64,000 nt of DNA from Pseudomonas triticicola (GTDB taxonomy: Bacteria > Pseudomonadota > Gammaproteobacteria > Pseudomonadales > Pseudomonadaceae), in contig NZ_JAHSTX010000001.1 of NCBI RefSeq assembly GCF_019145375.1, positions 3,385,001 to 3,449,000 of the forward strand. The letters are read 5' to 3'. The notes under the pieces are model-generated. The model worked only from the letters and a program-made list of their open reading frames with translations. It was not told where the DNA came from and ran no database searches. Of the stretch, positions 9,301-15,785 are shown in pieces (the first letter of the stretch is position 1; every line of letters starts with the position of its first letter). A program made the position numbers and the translations under genes.

Positions 9301-11032
9301 CGCGTACGAGTACGACCTGAACGGCCAACTGCTGAAGAAAACCGAGTTCGGCGACGGCGGTAGCGAACTGGTTACCGAATACCAGCGCGATGCCGCAGGC
9401 CGTTTGCTGGTCAAGACGCTGCCCGATGGCGAAGAGATTCATTACAGCTACGACGCACTCGGTCGCCTGGTAAACGTCGACGACGGCCATTGGCCGCTCG
9501 CTTATGAATACGACGTGCAAGATCGCTTGATCACCGAACATCAGGGCTGGGGCACCACGCGTTACGCTTACGACAAAGTCGGTCAGCTCAGCCACTGCCG
9601 TCTGCCCGATGGCTGCACGCTCGATTACCGTCATTTGTCCGGTGGACGGCTGAGCAGCATCGACCTCAACGGCTCTCGCCTGACCAGCCACCAGTTCAAC
9701 GCCGGTCGCGAGCAACAACGCCAACAAGGCTTGCTGCTTAGCCAATACCAATACGATGAACAGGGCCGACTACAGGCCCACAGCGTCAGCCAACGGGACA
9801 AGCACCTGTTCCAGCGTCGCTACAACTACGATGCCAACGGCAACCTCGCCGGTATTAACGACAGCCGCAAAGGCAACCGCAGCTATCACTACGATCCACT
9901 CGACCGACTGATCAGCGTACGCGGCGCCATGCCAGAGAGCTTCGCTCACGACCCGGCAGGCAACCTCCTCGGACAAAATGACCTGCCCGCAGCCAACCTC
10001 GCCAACGTCAAAGGCAATCGCCTGCTCATGCAGGGCGACCGCCACTACGACTACGACGCTTACGGCAACCTGATCCGAGAGCGTCGCGGCACCGGCCAGA
10101 AGCTCGTCACCGAGTACCGCTACGACTGCCAGCACCGCCTGATCGGCGTCAGCCTGCCGGGTGGCAGCACCGCATCCTATAAATACGACGCCTTCGGCCG
10201 CCGCATCGAGAAAACCGTCGACGGCCACACCACTGAATTCCTCTGGCAAGGCGAACGCCTCATCGCCGAAAGCGCAGAAAATCGTTATCGCAGCTACATC
10301 TACGAACCGGGCAGTTTCCGCCCGTTGGCAATGCTCGACGGCGAAGGCCCGCTAAAAGCGGCCCCGTTCTATTACCAACTCGACCACCTCGGCACACCGC
10401 AGGAACTCACCGACTACAGCGGCGAAATCATGTGGTCGGCAAAATACCGCGCCTACGGCAACCTCGCGGCGCTGGATGTCAGCGAAATTGATAACCCGTT
10501 GCGCTTCCAGGGTCAGTATTTCGACGCCGAGACAGGCTTACATTACAACCGCCACCGCTACTACAATCCGGGGACTGGACGGTTTTTGACGCCGGATCCG
10601 ATCAAGCTTGCGGGTGGTTTGAATAGCTACCAATACGTGCCTAACCCTACGGGGTGGGTGGATCCGTTGGGGCTGGTGTGTAAACAGACAAACGGTGCCA
10701 CTCCGAAAAAGCCTCCGCAAAAAACGACCCCGCCCGAGGTTGGCGAGACACTTAATTTTGAGCATTTCGAGCAAGCTCGCAATAAGGCACTTGAATGGCT
10801 TGAAAGCAATGGATTCAAAGCAGAAAAGCCAACCATTGGGAAGTTTGGTACGAATGCCGGGAAGGTTGTAGGCATGCAAACCGCTGACGGCAAGACTGGC
10901 TATCGAATCGAATATGATGAAAGAAGCGGCGCACATATAAACGTTTGGTCAGGAAAAAAGCCAGCACCACATTACCTTTTCAATGCAAGCGAAAAAACCG
11001 TATTAAAATTACTAAAGGCATTTAAAAAATGA
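6302..11032 (+). CDS. Rhs-family T6SS effector with C-terminal toxin tip
   Basis: The protein has 1576 residues. Residues 1-440 form an N-terminal region without a recognisable PAAR motif but with two hydrophobic stretches at about 263-281 and 294-318. A DUF6531-type segment begins near 441 (CSDGEPVSMVTGEELL). YD repeats of the form YDxxGRL run from about 540 to 1370. The Rhs core motif HYNRHRYYNPGTGRFLTPDP lies near 1414 and the cleavage motif DPLGL near 1454. The 118-residue tip after this is the variable toxin; it has RIEYDERSGAHINVW with His1545 and His1557. I do not recognise the toxin activity; a nuclease fold is a guess. The start overlaps the DUF4123 adaptor and the stop overlaps the immunity gene. 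GC content falls sharply in the tip. Confidence 0.94.
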   Translation: MSVLMGGIVGGLTAKQPDAQAIINDFKKCLKDYREHAEAWYGGILDAEQQFKVGDEVGTADKDSKKENTLYANCPANGKLVLIHSFESARFVPIGNTPVQLTPVVNARFIGKNEVGPTINKTIDASGILEVSGLTPNQQYKITFFPNPTRAQIDSLFNSYQGVIVELGGWLQTEWSTSFLPLWQAHTDASLGGRALQELEAAWEGFMKAIMGLWGDIKSLYDLIAHPRENYEKLKNFFTEEQIKKIYDASADAIHTALLIASDEPLMWIYVAAIVAWVKMLPPQTCTEVLAQMSTEFLLNILIGVVLTGGLGLAVRVGTKAVKGVQSSGKVIKLIEDFTGMLMKVSKSKATPHTEASKPLLLNGDSKFNPARKADVQIAAPKPAETATAPKSKPPITGGKAESDAQIQTRKKDEPASRIEQVEAVDNAPEQPKNPAKKPAQCVDDTCSDGEPVSMVTGEELLTLTDGELGGLLPFEWTRLYRSSAVEIDSRLGYGWSHSLSHRLQIDDEGVLWTDNENRQTRFPMPTEQRPAITNSLAQAAIHLGNEPGELILTQAGAKTRFYHFRAGRLTAISDAYENRLHISYDFVDRIQRIDNGAGRALFLRYEDRHIVAVDQQQQRPEYNERGERQDPWLTIHTLVTYRYNALNQLVSSTNAMGETEHYRYNDQHVILERQMAGGASFFWEWEREGKLSRCVRHWANYAQMEARYEWDDKGSVIVHNADGSELVYVHDENARLVSETAPDGGETQNAYDDNGRLIAVKDPMGAITEYQYSDAGRLIAVIPPEGVPTRYNYFNGQLIDVQRGKARWKYERNRQGDITQQTDPDGNETFYSYDRQGRLLEIRHPDGSRHQLGWNNLGQLLEEHLPDGGQRKYRYDALGRQITRQNEFGAITQYQWDAVDRLTQVTLPGGATRAFTYNPYGRVTAERDELGRITRYEYADNLHLVSRRINPDGSQLRYRYDNSQLNLTEIENERGERYQLDYYPNGLIQQETGFDGRRTAYEYDLNGQLLKKTEFGDGGSELVTEYQRDAAGRLLVKTLPDGEEIHYSYDALGRLVNVDDGHWPLAYEYDVQDRLITEHQGWGTTRYAYDKVGQLSHCRLPDGCTLDYRHLSGGRLSSIDLNGSRLTSHQFNAGREQQRQQGLLLSQYQYDEQGRLQAHSVSQRDKHLFQRRYNYDANGNLAGINDSRKGNRSYHYDPLDRLISVRGAMPESFAHDPAGNLLGQNDLPAANLANVKGNRLLMQGDRHYDYDAYGNLIRERRGTGQKLVTEYRYDCQHRLIGVSLPGGSTASYKYDAFGRRIEKTVDGHTTEFLWQGERLIAESAENRYRSYIYEPGSFRPLAMLDGEGPLKAAPFYYQLDHLGTPQELTDYSGEIMWSAKYRAYGNLAALDVSEIDNPLRFQGQYFDAETGLHYNRHRYYNPGTGRFLTPDPIKLAGGLNSYQYVPNPTGWVDPLGLVCKQTNGATPKKPPQKTTPPEVGETLNFEHFEQARNKALEWLESNGFKAEKPTIGKFGTNAGKVVGMQTADGKTGYRIEYDERSGAHINVWSGKKPAPHYLFNASEKTVLKLLKAFKK

Positions 11033-11445
11033 GCTACTTCGACGAAGAACTTGAGAAAGAATTGTTAGAATCCAGCATTAACTACATGAAACTTGACAAT
11101 GATGCACATGACAACGCCGTCTCACATATCAATAGAAATTTTCCGTTTATTGGATCAAAAATCGCTTGGAGCTCACTTCCCAACAGCACATCGCATTCAA
11201 AAAACACTATAAACAAAGCCATTGAAGAAATTTCAGAAAAAGCAAAAGATCTCAAAATAACTGAGATTACCTTTATCGGCGACTCGCTCACAGAGAATGC
11301 TTATAGATTCCACACCGCCGATCTGAAAAAAATAATAATGACATTTTCTGAAATACCGCAACACACCTATTTTTTCTCCGAGCAGTTTAGTTTGATAGGT
11401 TGCATAAGCAGCGAGGGCGAAATCAATTTTAGTGCGACCACTTAA
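11029..11445 (+). CDS. Probable immunity protein for the Rhs toxin tip
   Basis: The 138-residue acidic, signal-less protein (MSYFDEELEKELLESSINYM) overlaps the rhs stop by ATGA, the standard place for the cognate immunity gene. It is very AT-rich compared with the rhs core, like the toxin tip itself, so tip and immunity probably arrived together. No known immunity family is recognised. Residues 65-135 look like alternating strands and helices (KITEITFIGDSL, IIMTFSEIPQHTYFF). The lack of a signal peptide implies a cytoplasmic target for the toxin. The function is inferred from context. Confidence 0.8.
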   Translation: MSYFDEELEKELLESSINYMKLDNDAHDNAVSHINRNFPFIGSKIAWSSLPNSTSHSKNTINKAIEEISEKAKDLKITEITFIGDSLTENAYRFHTADLKKIIMTFSEIPQHTYFFSEQFSLIGCISSEGEINFSATT

Positions 11446-12016
11446 ACATGACACATAGCAGAAAAATAGGGAAAATCGATTTTCTATTGAAATAAATCCG
11501 CCCCCATTTGCGCCATTCAATCAGAGAAAACAAATATAAAAACAGGATATTCACACTCATCATCGAAGATACTCTGAAAGCACTCGCAAACATTGAATTT
11601 ACCTTGATTTCTCTATAAAAAATGGGAAGTTACGATAGCGACAAACCGGTTAAAGAATATCAAAAACTACAACCGAGCTCATTAACGATGATACGTCACT
11701 CAGCGACCAATCCAAGATCAAAAAATCATCAGCAAAAAATTTGCCCCAATTCCTGGTGAGGATTCACATGAATGACATAGAGCGTCATATGGAGGGAATT
11801 GAATTCTGGAAGCCTTGAATGATTAGCTGTACGAAGAAATCTGCTGGGCCGCCTGATATGCGTGAAAAACACGTCACTGAAACCTTCAAGGCGACTGTCA
11901 ACTTAAACTCTCCATTCAAGAATAATGAAAAACAGGAAACTTATGCTCAACGCATAATCACCAGATCAAATCTCTGCGACCACTCTCACGGATTAAATAA
12001 TCAAAGGACTGTTATC
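11446..12016 (+). other. AT-rich gap after the immunity gene; no convincing gene
   Basis: About 570 bp with no long supported frame. One 16-codon ORF (11769-11819, MNDIERHMEGIEFWKP) has GTGAGG about 7 bp upstream and could be a fragment or a leader peptide. From 11819 the frame is open into the next gene but lacks a good start. A GAAATAAATCCGCCCCC stretch at 11489-11505 resembles the end of the inverted-repeat element at 13105-13155 in degraded form. The composition suggests remains of exchanged toxin or immunity cassettes. Confidence 0.5.
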
Positions 12017-13042
12017 TTGAAACACTTGAGCCGCACTCTCTCCTTGCTTCTAGCCTTTACCTTCTCCCTAAGCGCAAGCGCGCTGTCACTACGATCCGAA
12101 CAACATCCCGACGGCACAACTGTCTTGTTGCTTACAAACGAAGCCAGTCCAGAACGGGCTCACAAGCTCAACCAAGACCCGGCGGTTCGCTCTGCACTCG
12201 TTGATTTTCTTGGCTACCAAACCGGAAGTTACACCAATGACAATACGATGATCGTGCAGCAGGTTCTTGAAGCGCTCGATTCGGAAATGGCGACGTTTGT
12301 TGATGGAGTGCCTCCCGGCAGAAAAATGATCACCGCCATGGACGACGGTAACAACGGATTGGAGCGCGGCGCATTGCTGCTGGACGACAAGGGGCAGTTG
12401 CTCGCCGTAGGACTGGTCAATGGCCATTGCTCCGTCAAGTCTCGTGACGAGCCATTGACTTGTAACGATGCTCCGGAAACCGTGCTGACCATTTTCCAGC
12501 CAGAAGGCGCTAGTGAGGGTGACGCCGACGCTTTGATCACTTGGAGTAAGCAACTGCCTCCTATGATGGCGCTGTGGGCGGAGAGTGACGATCCAGAACG
12601 CCGAGCCGCTGCGCAGAAGATTGCCCACGTTGAGTACATCGTGACTCAGCCGAAACAGGGAGCGTGGACTGCGGCTCAATTACCTTCCGATTTTCCAAAA
12701 GCGATGCTGGCATTGCTTCCGCAGCGAGCTCACCTGATTGGCGCTGGCGCTCACGGTGTTTTTACGACACCGGGTATGGAGGGCACTCCAATTAACGGTG
12801 ATTGGGACAAAATAGCCGGACGCCCTCAGCATGAATATGAGGTCATTCTCAGGACTTTTACCGAATACGCGGATGTTATCGACTTCTATCAGCAGCATGC
12901 GAAGGACGCCGAAGTCAGCGGCAACGAGCGCAAAGCGCTCGTTGAAGGCCGCATCGATGGTGGTACCTATAAAATAGAAATCGCCAATAGAAAAGAAGCC
13001 GGCACAGTGATCACGTTCTCCGCTTGGCGGCAGGAGGTCTAA
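12017..13042 (+). CDS. Secreted protein of unknown function in the toxin island
   Basis: I start at TTG 12017 because AAAGGA sits 8 bp upstream and the product then begins with a clear signal peptide (MKHLSRTLSLLLAFTFSLSA, cleavage after SASA). The 341-residue mature part is not a family I recognise. It is hydrophilic, with a DDGNNGLERGALLLDDKGQL segment and two cysteines (GHCSVKSR, LTCNDA) that could form a disulfide. An upstream in-frame extension to 11819 would hide the signal peptide inside the protein and is unlikely. It lies between the Rhs immunity gene and a barnase-like module. A periplasmic immunity or accessory role is possible but unproven. Confidence 0.7.
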   Translation: MKHLSRTLSLLLAFTFSLSASALSLRSEQHPDGTTVLLLTNEASPERAHKLNQDPAVRSALVDFLGYQTGSYTNDNTMIVQQVLEALDSEMATFVDGVPPGRKMITAMDDGNNGLERGALLLDDKGQLLAVGLVNGHCSVKSRDEPLTCNDAPETVLTIFQPEGASEGDADALITWSKQLPPMMALWAESDDPERRAAAQKIAHVEYIVTQPKQGAWTAAQLPSDFPKAMLALLPQRAHLIGAGAHGVFTTPGMEGTPINGDWDKIAGRPQHEYEVILRTFTEYADVIDFYQQHAKDAEVSGNERKALVEGRIDGGTYKIEIANRKEAGTVITFSAWRQEV

Positions 13043-13068
13043 TTCATCTCTGAAGACAGAGCGATCAT

Positions 13069-13428
13069 GTGGTCGCTTTGTCTCCTGAGCAAAAGGGACT
13101 GAGTAAAAGAGGACAGATTTCTTTCTTCAAACTGAATATAAATCTGTCCCCTTTTCCTAAGGCTCAGGCTGCTCAGAGCGAATGGGCGCCGGGTAAGGCA
13201 GTTAACAACAGCGTTTCCGTTGGACAAATAGGTGGAGATATTTTCTACAATGATACAAATGTTCTCCCATCCGCCTCTAGCCGAACTTCGTATGAGGCCA
13301 ACGTCGGACTAAGCAACACTATGTCACGGAGCAACCAACCTGGAACCAGGCTGCTCTATTCGAATGACCCGCTATATATCACCAGTGATCATTATGAAAC
13401 TGTCAGTTCAATAGGAAAATGGAAATAA
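13069..13428 (+). CDS. Barnase-like ribonuclease tip, orphan and damaged at its 5' end
   Basis: The last 90 codons align by eye with barnase: QIGGDIFYNDTNVLPSASSR corresponds to the SIGGDIF loop, YEANVG to the segment with catalytic Glu73, TRLLYSND to the RILYSSD strand with Arg87, and ITSDHYETV to the segment with His102. Barnase-family domains cut RNA and serve as tips of polymorphic toxins. The first helix of the domain is missing. In its place lies a 51-bp inverted-repeat element (13105-13155). No delivery domain or good start is present, so this is probably a displaced toxin tip. The barstar-like gene begins 5 bp downstream. The frame from GTG 13069 is formally open. Confidence 0.8.
   Translation: MVALSPEQKGLSKRGQISFFKLNINLSPFPKAQAAQSEWAPGKAVNNSVSVGQIGGDIFYNDTNVLPSASSRTSYEANVGLSNTMSRSNQPGTRLLYSNDPLYITSDHYETVSSIGKWK
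13105..13155. repeat. 51-bp inverted-repeat (MITE-like) element at the edge of the barnase module
   Basis: AAAAGAGGACAGATTT at 13105 and AAATCTGTCCCCTTTT at 13140 are inverted copies matching at 15 of 16 positions, separated by 19 bp. From memory, GGGGACAGATTT-type sequences recur in proteobacterial genomes next to REP-associated transposase genes. No transposase is present here. It sits where the first helix of the barnase domain should be encoded. Confidence 0.6.
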
Positions 13429-13433
13429 CCTGA

Positions 13434-13721
13434 ATGATAATTGAACTTGACGGCCTATCCATTTCTTCCGAGCAGGATTTCCACAAGCGTATAGCTTCTG
13501 CATTTTCTTGGGCTCAGTACTATGGAAACAACCTAAATTCTCTGTGGGATTTGCTCAGTACGGACGTGGAGCGTCCGATTGAAATAGTATGGAAAAATTC
13601 GAAAGAATCTGAACAAAGCATGGGCGAAACTTTTAAAAAAATAATATTTATATTCGAGCGAACAAAAAATCAGGACATATCCCTGGGTTTAGATGAAAAT
13701 TTCGAATACAAACTAAAGTAA
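13434..13721 (+). CDS. Barstar-like ribonuclease inhibitor (immunity protein)
   Basis: The 95-residue product shows the barstar pattern: MIIELDGLSISSEQDFHKRI, then YYGNNLNSLWDLLSTDVERP, which matches the barstar helix and loop YYGENLDALWDCLTG that plugs the barnase active site. It ends with a helix and strand (FKKIIFIFERTKNQDISLGL), as in barstar. Barstar proteins bind and block barnase-type ribonucleases in the cytoplasm. It follows the barnase-like tip by 5 bp. It appears intact, while its toxin partner is truncated, so it may persist as protection against kin carrying the full toxin. The frame is AT-rich. Confidence 0.9.
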   Translation: MIIELDGLSISSEQDFHKRIASAFSWAQYYGNNLNSLWDLLSTDVERPIEIVWKNSKESEQSMGETFKKIIFIFERTKNQDISLGLDENFEYKLK

Positions 13722-13726
13722 AAAAA

Positions 13727-13819
13727 TTGATACTTGCCAGCGCACTTATTCAACGCTACAGCAAGCACGACTATCGTTTGAATGATCAGAACAAAGTATT
13801 CACGAATGCAAAGATTTGA
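13727..13819 (+). pseudogene. Vestigial C-terminal end of another probable toxin
   Basis: Thirty codons in frame (LILASALIQRYSKHDYRLND followed by QNKVFTNAKI) run to a TGA at 13817, 9 bp before the next immunity-like gene. There is no start codon with a ribosome site and no upstream body. The arrangement, a coding tail ending just before a small gene, copies that of rhs-tip/immunity and barnase/barstar, so I read it as the remnant of a third toxin tip. The coding nature is inferred from context and a hydrophilic, protein-like composition. Confidence 0.45.
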
Positions 13820-13828
13820 AGAGACCCG

Positions 13829-14173
13829 ATGAGATTAAAACTCGAATACAAGCTCCAACCTATCAGAGTACCAAGCGGCTGGACAATAACAATCAACAAT
13901 CTATATGAGGTGGAGTTGACACCGGAGACTTGCGGCTGGTTCTCTAGTTCGGTACTGATCGGAGGAGTCCGCCAGAGTACCGGCCATTGCTTTGACACGA
14001 GAGTCGAGCCCGAAGGGGATCCCGACGGAGAATTTGTGATCGACATGCTAACGATCGAATACGATAGAAGAGGTGAGCCAATCAAAAACTCCGAAAAGTT
14101 TCTAGGTGAGTTCAGAACTAAAAGCAAAATTGAATTCATTGAAAGAGTTGAAGACTTCATGATTGAGGCTTGA
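13829..14173 (+). CDS. Small immunity-like protein of unknown family
   Basis: The 114-residue product (MRLKLEYKLQPIRVPSGWTI) has GAAGAG about 6 bp upstream of the ATG. It is acidic, without a signal peptide or membrane segment, and rich in predicted strands in the first two thirds (WTITINNLYEVEL, GEFVIDMLTIEYD). It follows the vestigial toxin tail and is AT-rich like its neighbours. I do not recognise the family. Its location at the end of a run of toxin/immunity pairs suggests that it is an orphan immunity gene. Confidence 0.6.
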   Translation: MRLKLEYKLQPIRVPSGWTITINNLYEVELTPETCGWFSSSVLIGGVRQSTGHCFDTRVEPEGDPDGEFVIDMLTIEYDRRGEPIKNSEKFLGEFRTKSKIEFIERVEDFMIEA

Positions 14174-14296
14174 TTACATCATTGTTGACGAATCAAAAAT
14201 ATTAAAAACGGCTTTCCAAGCAAATCTGTATTGACGCTTCAATAAGTGACACAGAAAAAATCGCAGCACAACACTGCGATTTCTCACCCCATAGAA

Positions 14297-15019
14297 TCAA
14301 TCGGCCGCCAACCGCACCTGCCTCTCCAACTCCACCTTCAACCCCGGCTCCAATTTCAACTGCCGTGCCAGTTCATCCAGATAGCTCTTCTCCATAAAAT
14401 TTTCCTCATCCACCAGCATCACACTGGCGATGTACATCTCCGCCGCCATTTCCGGCGTGCTCGCCGCGCGGGCGACGTCGGTGGGGTCGAGGGGTTTGTT
14501 GAGTTCGGCGTGGAGCCAGTGTTGCAGTTCCTGATCGTTGTCGAGCTTTGTGAATTCGCCTTCGATCAGTTCGCGCTCGCGCTCGTCGATGTGGCCGTCG
14601 GCTTTGGCGGCGGCGACCAGGGCTTTGAGGATCGCCTGGCTGTGCTGCTCGACTTGCGCGGGTGGCAGGCGGTCGAGGGTTTGCGGTTCGCGTTGGGGTG
14701 CGCTGCCTTTTTGGGCGTTGTAGTTGCCGTAGGCCTTGTAAGCCAGTACGCCCAGCGCGGCGAGGCCGCCGTAGATCGCGACTTTGCCGCCGACCTTGCG
14801 GACCTTTTTATTGCCGAGCAGCAGGCCCATCGCGCCTGCGGCCAATGCGCCGCCACCCGCGCCGGAGAGCAGGCCGCCGAGGCCGCTGGAGCCAGACGAG
14901 CCACCGAGCAAGCCGCCAAGTCCGCTGGCAGCCGATTTGCTGGAAGCGCCGCCGGCCTTGTTCTGCAGCATTTCCTGCCCGGACTTGAGCAGTTGATCGA
15001 GCAATCCACGGGTGTTCAT
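14297..15019 (-). CDS. yebE: DUF533 / YebE-like inner membrane protein
   Basis: This is a 240-residue protein. Residues 25-80 are a Gly/Ser-rich stretch (SGLGGLLGGSSGSSGLGGLL). A hydrophobic segment follows at about 80-100 (VAIYGGLAALGVLAYKAYGNY). The C-terminal half is a TerB-like helical domain (ILKALVAAAKADGHIDERER). This is the layout of the DUF533 family (YebE in Escherichia coli), which is often tied to envelope stress responses; the molecular function is unknown. It marks the return to GC-rich core DNA after the AT-rich toxin island. Confidence 0.85.
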   Translation of the reverse strand: MNTRGLLDQLLKSGQEMLQNKAGGASSKSAASGLGGLLGGSSGSSGLGGLLSGAGGGALAAGAMGLLLGNKKVRKVGGKVAIYGGLAALGVLAYKAYGNYNAQKGSAPQREPQTLDRLPPAQVEQHSQAILKALVAAAKADGHIDERERELIEGEFTKLDNDQELQHWLHAELNKPLDPTDVARAASTPEMAAEMYIASVMLVDEENFMEKSYLDELARQLKLEPGLKVELERQVRLAAD

Positions 15020-15153
15020 GTTCCGTCTCCAAACAAGGGTTATCCGGATCTAAGGCCCTCAGCCTAGTTCGAAAGTGCCCGGACCCGCCCCGCGAGTGTG
15101 CTTCGAGATGTTGCTCGCCACTCAAAAGGGCTCGTTCCGAGCGTTACCCAATG

Positions 15154-15184
15154 AAAAGGGGCAGGCCTTTCGACCTGCCCCCTT
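15154..15184 (-). terminator. Rho-independent terminator after the 61-residue gene
   Basis: Read on the minus strand, GGGGGCAGGTCG...CCTGCCCC forms an 8-bp GC-rich stem followed by TTTT. It starts 13 bp after the stop of the gene at 15197-15382. Confidence 0.8.
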
Positions 15185-15196
15185 CTCCCCTCCTCC

Positions 15197-15382
15197 TTAA
15201 AACCGCGAAACACTCCGCATCGCATCCACCAGATAGCGCATGGCGATCCGGTCGCTTTCCGATAGCTCTCGATAACGCTCCACCAGCTTCAATTCTTCGG
15301 AATTGAGACGGCGTCTTCTGCGCCCGCCGCCCAAGCAAGGAAAGATGCCCAACATTTCGGTGATGCCCTGTATTTTTGCCAT
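15197..15382 (-). CDS. Small conserved-looking basic protein, unknown function
   Basis: The 61-residue product (MAKIQGITEMLGIFPCLGGG) carries a run of five arginines at residues 21-25, then a helical segment (LNSEELKLVERYRELSESDR). A ribosome-site-like AAGGAC precedes the ATG, and a strong terminator follows, so it is a monocistronic gene of its own. The arginine run suggests nucleic acid or phospholipid binding, but that is a guess. I do not recognise the family. Confidence 0.65.
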   Translation of the reverse strand: MAKIQGITEMLGIFPCLGGGRRRRRLNSEELKLVERYRELSESDRIAMRYLVDAMRSVSRF

Positions 15383-15785
15383 GGACGATGTCCTTCTTTA
15401 TTGAGTCAAGAAACTGCTGAACCTCACATCGCCCTGCCTCTTCGAGCAGCGTCGTGTGCCCCGCCGGCACGAAGGCTTGTATCCGGTCTTGCCCATAGAA
15501 TAGGAATTAAATCGGCGTTGAAAAGTGGTTTTTAGAGTAATTAATCGAAAAAAGCAGATATGCCCTCTAAATCAGAGAGCCCTGTCAGAAAAATTACAGA
15601 CATGTCTTGTTTCATTGCCAGATGACGCAACGCAAACAAGCCTTTTTGCCCGACAATCGAACCGATTAAGCTAGCGGGCATCTGTTTATAGTCCGTTGCG
15701 TTTGGCCGAAGGCATGACCGAACCGTAATTTCCGATCCGACAGGTGCCAGGAACGGCGCTGGATTGCACACGACAGGTTGTATTT
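15383..15785. other. 400-bp divergent region between the 61-residue gene and opgD
   Basis: This region must contain the promoters of both divergent genes. It turns AT-rich around 15500-15560. A 76-codon frame on the minus strand (15541-15771) lacks a ribosome site and protein-like composition, so I do not call it. No clear consensus promoter or repeat was found. Confidence 0.4.

Noticed and set aside
7931..9751. 606-codon open frame on the minus strand within rhs
   Set aside because: Antisense shadow of the YD-repeat region; the sense frame has clear Rhs motifs throughout.
11819..12016. 66-codon N-terminal extension of the secreted protein
   Set aside because: It has no good start and would bury a clear signal peptide; TTG 12017 has a ribosome site at the right distance.
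14246..15067. 273-codon open frame opposite the YebE-like gene
   Set aside because: The minus-strand frame has domain structure and the plus-strand frame does not.
15541..15771. 76-codon minus-strand frame upstream of opgD
   Set aside because: No ribosome site, no recognisable composition, and it covers the expected opgD promoter.
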